A stretch of 64,000 bases of DNA. It comes from Thaumasiovibrio sp047250365 (GTDB taxonomy: Bacteria > Pseudomonadota > Gammaproteobacteria > Enterobacterales > Vibrionaceae). Below, piece by piece: positions 62,085-64,000 of the stretch (within the stretch, counting starts at the first letter, position 1; every line of letters starts with the position of its first letter). A program made the position numbers and the translations under genes. The notes below the pieces were generated by a model. It searched no databases. It was not told the DNA's origin and saw only the letters and a program-made list of their open reading frames with translations. Where the stretch lies: the NCBI RefSeq assembly GCF_047250365.1, contig NZ_JBLBVL010000007.1:1-64000 (forward strand), read 5' to 3'.

Positions 62085-62852
62085 TCAGCCATGATCGGCT
62101 GCCAATAGTTCCACTTGGTTTATTTCGCACAGTTTCTCTATCGCGTCTGTTTTTTCATCGATAAATAACCTATCCATTTCAGCAAGGCGCCCACTGATGA
62201 TCGGTGCATAACGACCTAGTTTAGTCTTATCTGCCACGAGCCAACACTGATTACTTTGCGCAATGATTGCTCGCGATAAATCGGCTTCTTCTGGTGTAAA
62301 GTCAAGTAGCAACCCATCGTCTGTTAGCCCGCCAACCCCAAAAATACCAACTTTAATGTAAAAACGGCGATAAAAATTTGTGGTTGTTTCGCCAACCGTA
62401 TCTTCATCGGATGAGCGAACTTGACCACCCGCAAGGTGCACAGTCAGATTCGAATTACGGCTTAATATTGACGCCGCATTAATATTGTTTGTCACCACCG
62501 TTAATCCTGGGTGATCGAGTAGCGCATGAGCAACTTGCTTCGGCGTTGTGCCAATCCCAAGGAAAATGCTAGTACCTTCAGGGAGTTCTTGCGCAATCCG
62601 TCGTGCTATTGACTGCTTAGCCGGTAAATTAACCACCTCTCGATTCGAAAAAGAGACGTTATCGTTGGCCGTTGGAAGCATAATGCCACCATGAACACGC
62701 CTAACCATACCCTTGTCACTCAAATCGTTCATATCTTTACGGATTGTTTGTACAGATACCGCAAATCTTTCAGAAAGAAGGGTACTTGATAGTACTCCGT
62801 GAGCCTCACCGAGAAAAGTGAGGATCTCTCGTTGTCTTGCTGATAACGCCAC
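62085..62852 (-). CDS. DeoR-family repressor (GlpR-like)
   Basis: A 255-residue DeoR-type regulator. The winged helix-turn-helix (ILTFLGEAHGVLSSTLLSER, then FAVSVQTIRKDMNDLSDKGM) is followed by the sugar-phosphate sensing domain (GTSIFLGIGTTPKQVAHALL, NLTVHLAGGQVRSSDEDTVG, KLGRYAPI). The domain resembles GlpR, which binds glycerol-3-phosphate. It lies between ugpC and ugpQ, so it probably controls this transporter operon. It starts 11 bases after the ugpC stop. Confidence 0.88.
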   Translation of the reverse strand: MALSARQREILTFLGEAHGVLSSTLLSERFAVSVQTIRKDMNDLSDKGMVRRVHGGIMLPTANDNVSFSNREVVNLPAKQSIARRIAQELPEGTSIFLGIGTTPKQVAHALLDHPGLTVVTNNINAASILSRNSNLTVHLAGGQVRSSDEDTVGETTTNFYRRFYIKVGIFGVGGLTDDGLLLDFTPEEADLSRAIIAQSNQCWLVADKTKLGRYAPIISGRLAEMDRLFIDEKTDAIEKLCEINQVELLAADHG

Positions 62853-62863
62853 AAGAAGTCCTT

Positions 62864-63964
62864 TTAAGCGATAGCTTTGTCACTGTTGATATGCTCAACT
62901 CTAGACTGTTTAGTCAAACGCTGACCTTGTTCATCAAATAAGTGCAATTTATCGACACTGATATAAAACGGAATCGCTTTCTCGCAGTTGATTTCCATTT
63001 CAGGTGTGACTGAAATAAACGACTCACCGTAAATATTACCGTGCACCAGTTGATTAGGACCAAGAGGTTCTACAACCGAAATATCCATCGTTAACGCCAA
63101 TTGCGTGCAATCCTCTCTCTCCAACTGGGCATTTTCTGGTCGGATACCAACCGTTACATTGCTGGCACTAACGTGGGAGTATTCAGGGATAAATAGCGCA
63201 TGACTCCCCATTTTGAGCGTGCCTTTGTCTAACGTTGCAGGTAAGAAGTTCATGGCGGGGCTACCAATAAAACTTGCTACGAAGCGACTGGCAGGCTTAT
63301 GGTAAACCTCTGAAGGCGTCCCTATTTGCTCGATTTCACCACCATTTAACACCACAATGCGATCAGCTAACGTCATCGCTTCCACTTGATCATGAGTAAC
63401 ATAAACACTAGTAACGCCAAATTTTCGTTGGAGATCTTTTATTTCTAAGCGCATATGGGCTCGAAGCGCCGCATCAAGGTTTGATAATGGCTCATCGAAT
63501 AGAAATAGCTGAGGAGAGCGCACGATAGCACGGCCCATAGCAACACGTTGCCGTTGACCTCCAGATAACTTAGACGGTTTGCGATCTAGGTAATCTTCTA
63601 TCTTGAGTGTCTTGGCTACCTGTTCGATTTTGTCTTTTATTGAACTTTTGTCTACACCACGGTTTTTTAGCCCATACGCAAGATTGTCATAGACGGTCAT
63701 ATGTGGGTACAGGGCGTAGTTTTGAAACACCATTGCGATATCACGAAGGGCCGGCTTTTCTGTATCGACTCGACGTCCACCAAGGTGTATTTCACCACTT
63801 GTTATACTTTCAAGCCCCGCAATGGAGCGAAGAATTGACGACTTTCCACAACCTGAAGGACCAACGAGGACGAGAAACTCACCTTTATCGATGTTTAGGT
63901 TAACCCCCTTAACAGCTTGATGACCATTCTCATAGGTCTTAACAAGATTCTTAAGAGTTAGCAT
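62864..63964 (-). CDS. ugpC: Glycerol-3-phosphate ABC transporter ATPase
   Basis: A 366-residue MalK/UgpC-type ATPase. Walker A GPSGCGKSS, the Q loop MVFQNYALYPHMTVYDNLAY, signature LSGGQRQRVAMGRAIV, Walker B LFLFDEPLSNLDA and H switch VYVTHDQVEAMTLADRI are all intact, and the C-terminal regulatory domain with two OB-like folds is present. I start at 63964 (MLTLKNLVKTYENG) with GGAGG 6 bases upstream; the longer frame includes the ribosome site. Its membrane and binding partners should lie just outside the right edge. UgpC feeds glycerol-3-phosphate or glycerophosphodiesters, matching the neighbouring ugpQ. Confidence 0.9.
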   Translation of the reverse strand: MLTLKNLVKTYENGHQAVKGVNLNIDKGEFLVLVGPSGCGKSSILRSIAGLESITSGEIHLGGRRVDTEKPALRDIAMVFQNYALYPHMTVYDNLAYGLKNRGVDKSSIKDKIEQVAKTLKIEDYLDRKPSKLSGGQRQRVAMGRAIVRSPQLFLFDEPLSNLDAALRAHMRLEIKDLQRKFGVTSVYVTHDQVEAMTLADRIVVLNGGEIEQIGTPSEVYHKPASRFVASFIGSPAMNFLPATLDKGTLKMGSHALFIPEYSHVSASNVTVGIRPENAQLEREDCTQLALTMDISVVEPLGPNQLVHGNIYGESFISVTPEMEINCEKAIPFYISVDKLHLFDEQGQRLTKQSRVEHINSDKAIA

Positions 63965-63980
63965 GCTGGCCTCCGATGGA

Positions 63981-64000
63981 TTATTTGCCACAGTATTTAC
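63981..64000 (-). CDS. Possible 3' end of the upstream ugp gene (partial)
   Basis: The minus strand reads K-Y-C-G-K and TAA up to the window edge, 16 bases before the ugpC start. It could be the last codons of the permease gene of the same operon. Six codons are too few to name it. Confidence 0.35.

Overview
The window looks like chromosomal DNA of a Vibrio or a close Vibrionaceae relative. This rests on recognisable families: a bacterial TrmY-like SPOUT protein, a DUF3283-type small protein, two GlyGly-CTERM trypsin-like proteases, a MoxR/Bat operon with a fused BatB-BatC, and a ugpC/DeoR/ugpQ block. No database search was possible, so names come from reading the proteins. No complete insertion sequence, integrase or CRISPR array was seen.

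Layout. 1-76: an rRNA-type promoter facing left, so an rRNA operon probably begins just outside the window. 0.5-12.2 kb: core and lineage genes (small membrane proteins, trmY-like, a lipoprotein/LruC pair, a chemoreceptor, yegD, an orphan proX, small DUF proteins, a thioesterase). 12.6-20.65 kb: an accessory zone in which short decayed pieces of a Mu-like prophage (a GemA fragment and two fragments of the virion morphogenesis protein) alternate with unrelated cargo: four or five hypothetical genes and two tandem secreted serine proteases. 20.7-26 kb: the rimK operon (RimK, an AspA-like deacylase, a RimK-linked zinc protease, MscS), a divergent LysR gene and a CorA-type transporter.

26.3-37 kb: a xylose regulon (xylA, xylFGH, with xylB on the opposite strand and xylR divergent from it). 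D-xylose enters through XylFGH, XylA makes xylulose and XylB phosphorylates it; XylR and CRP probably control the genes. Next comes kdgK-eda, which turns 2-keto-3-deoxygluconate into pyruvate and glyceraldehyde-3-phosphate. It is flanked by a 5'-truncated uxaC and a fragment of a YgjV-like gene, which suggests that uronate catabolism has eroded here. 37-45.9 kb: a BCCT choline/betaine transporter, a RIO kinase, an ABC-F protein, a secreted metallo-beta-lactamase-fold hydrolase divergent from a LysR regulator, and a secreted alpha/beta hydrolase.

45.9-53.1 kb: a complete sucrose cassette (scrB, scrK, scrA, scrR, scrY, with four LacI-type operator-like sites). It is bracketed by 67-bp direct repeats of the 3' end of the alpha/beta hydrolase gene, which marks it as an insertion. 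ScrY lets sucrose through the outer membrane, ScrA imports and phosphorylates it, ScrB splits it and ScrK phosphorylates the fructose. 53.2-61.3 kb: an RluA-type pseudouridine synthase, tRNA-Ser(UGA), and a six-gene MoxR-DUF58-DUF4381-BatA-BatBC-BatD operon. 61.3-64 kb: ugpQ, a DeoR repressor and ugpC on the minus strand, the end of a glycerol-3-phosphate/phosphodiester uptake operon that continues past the right edge.
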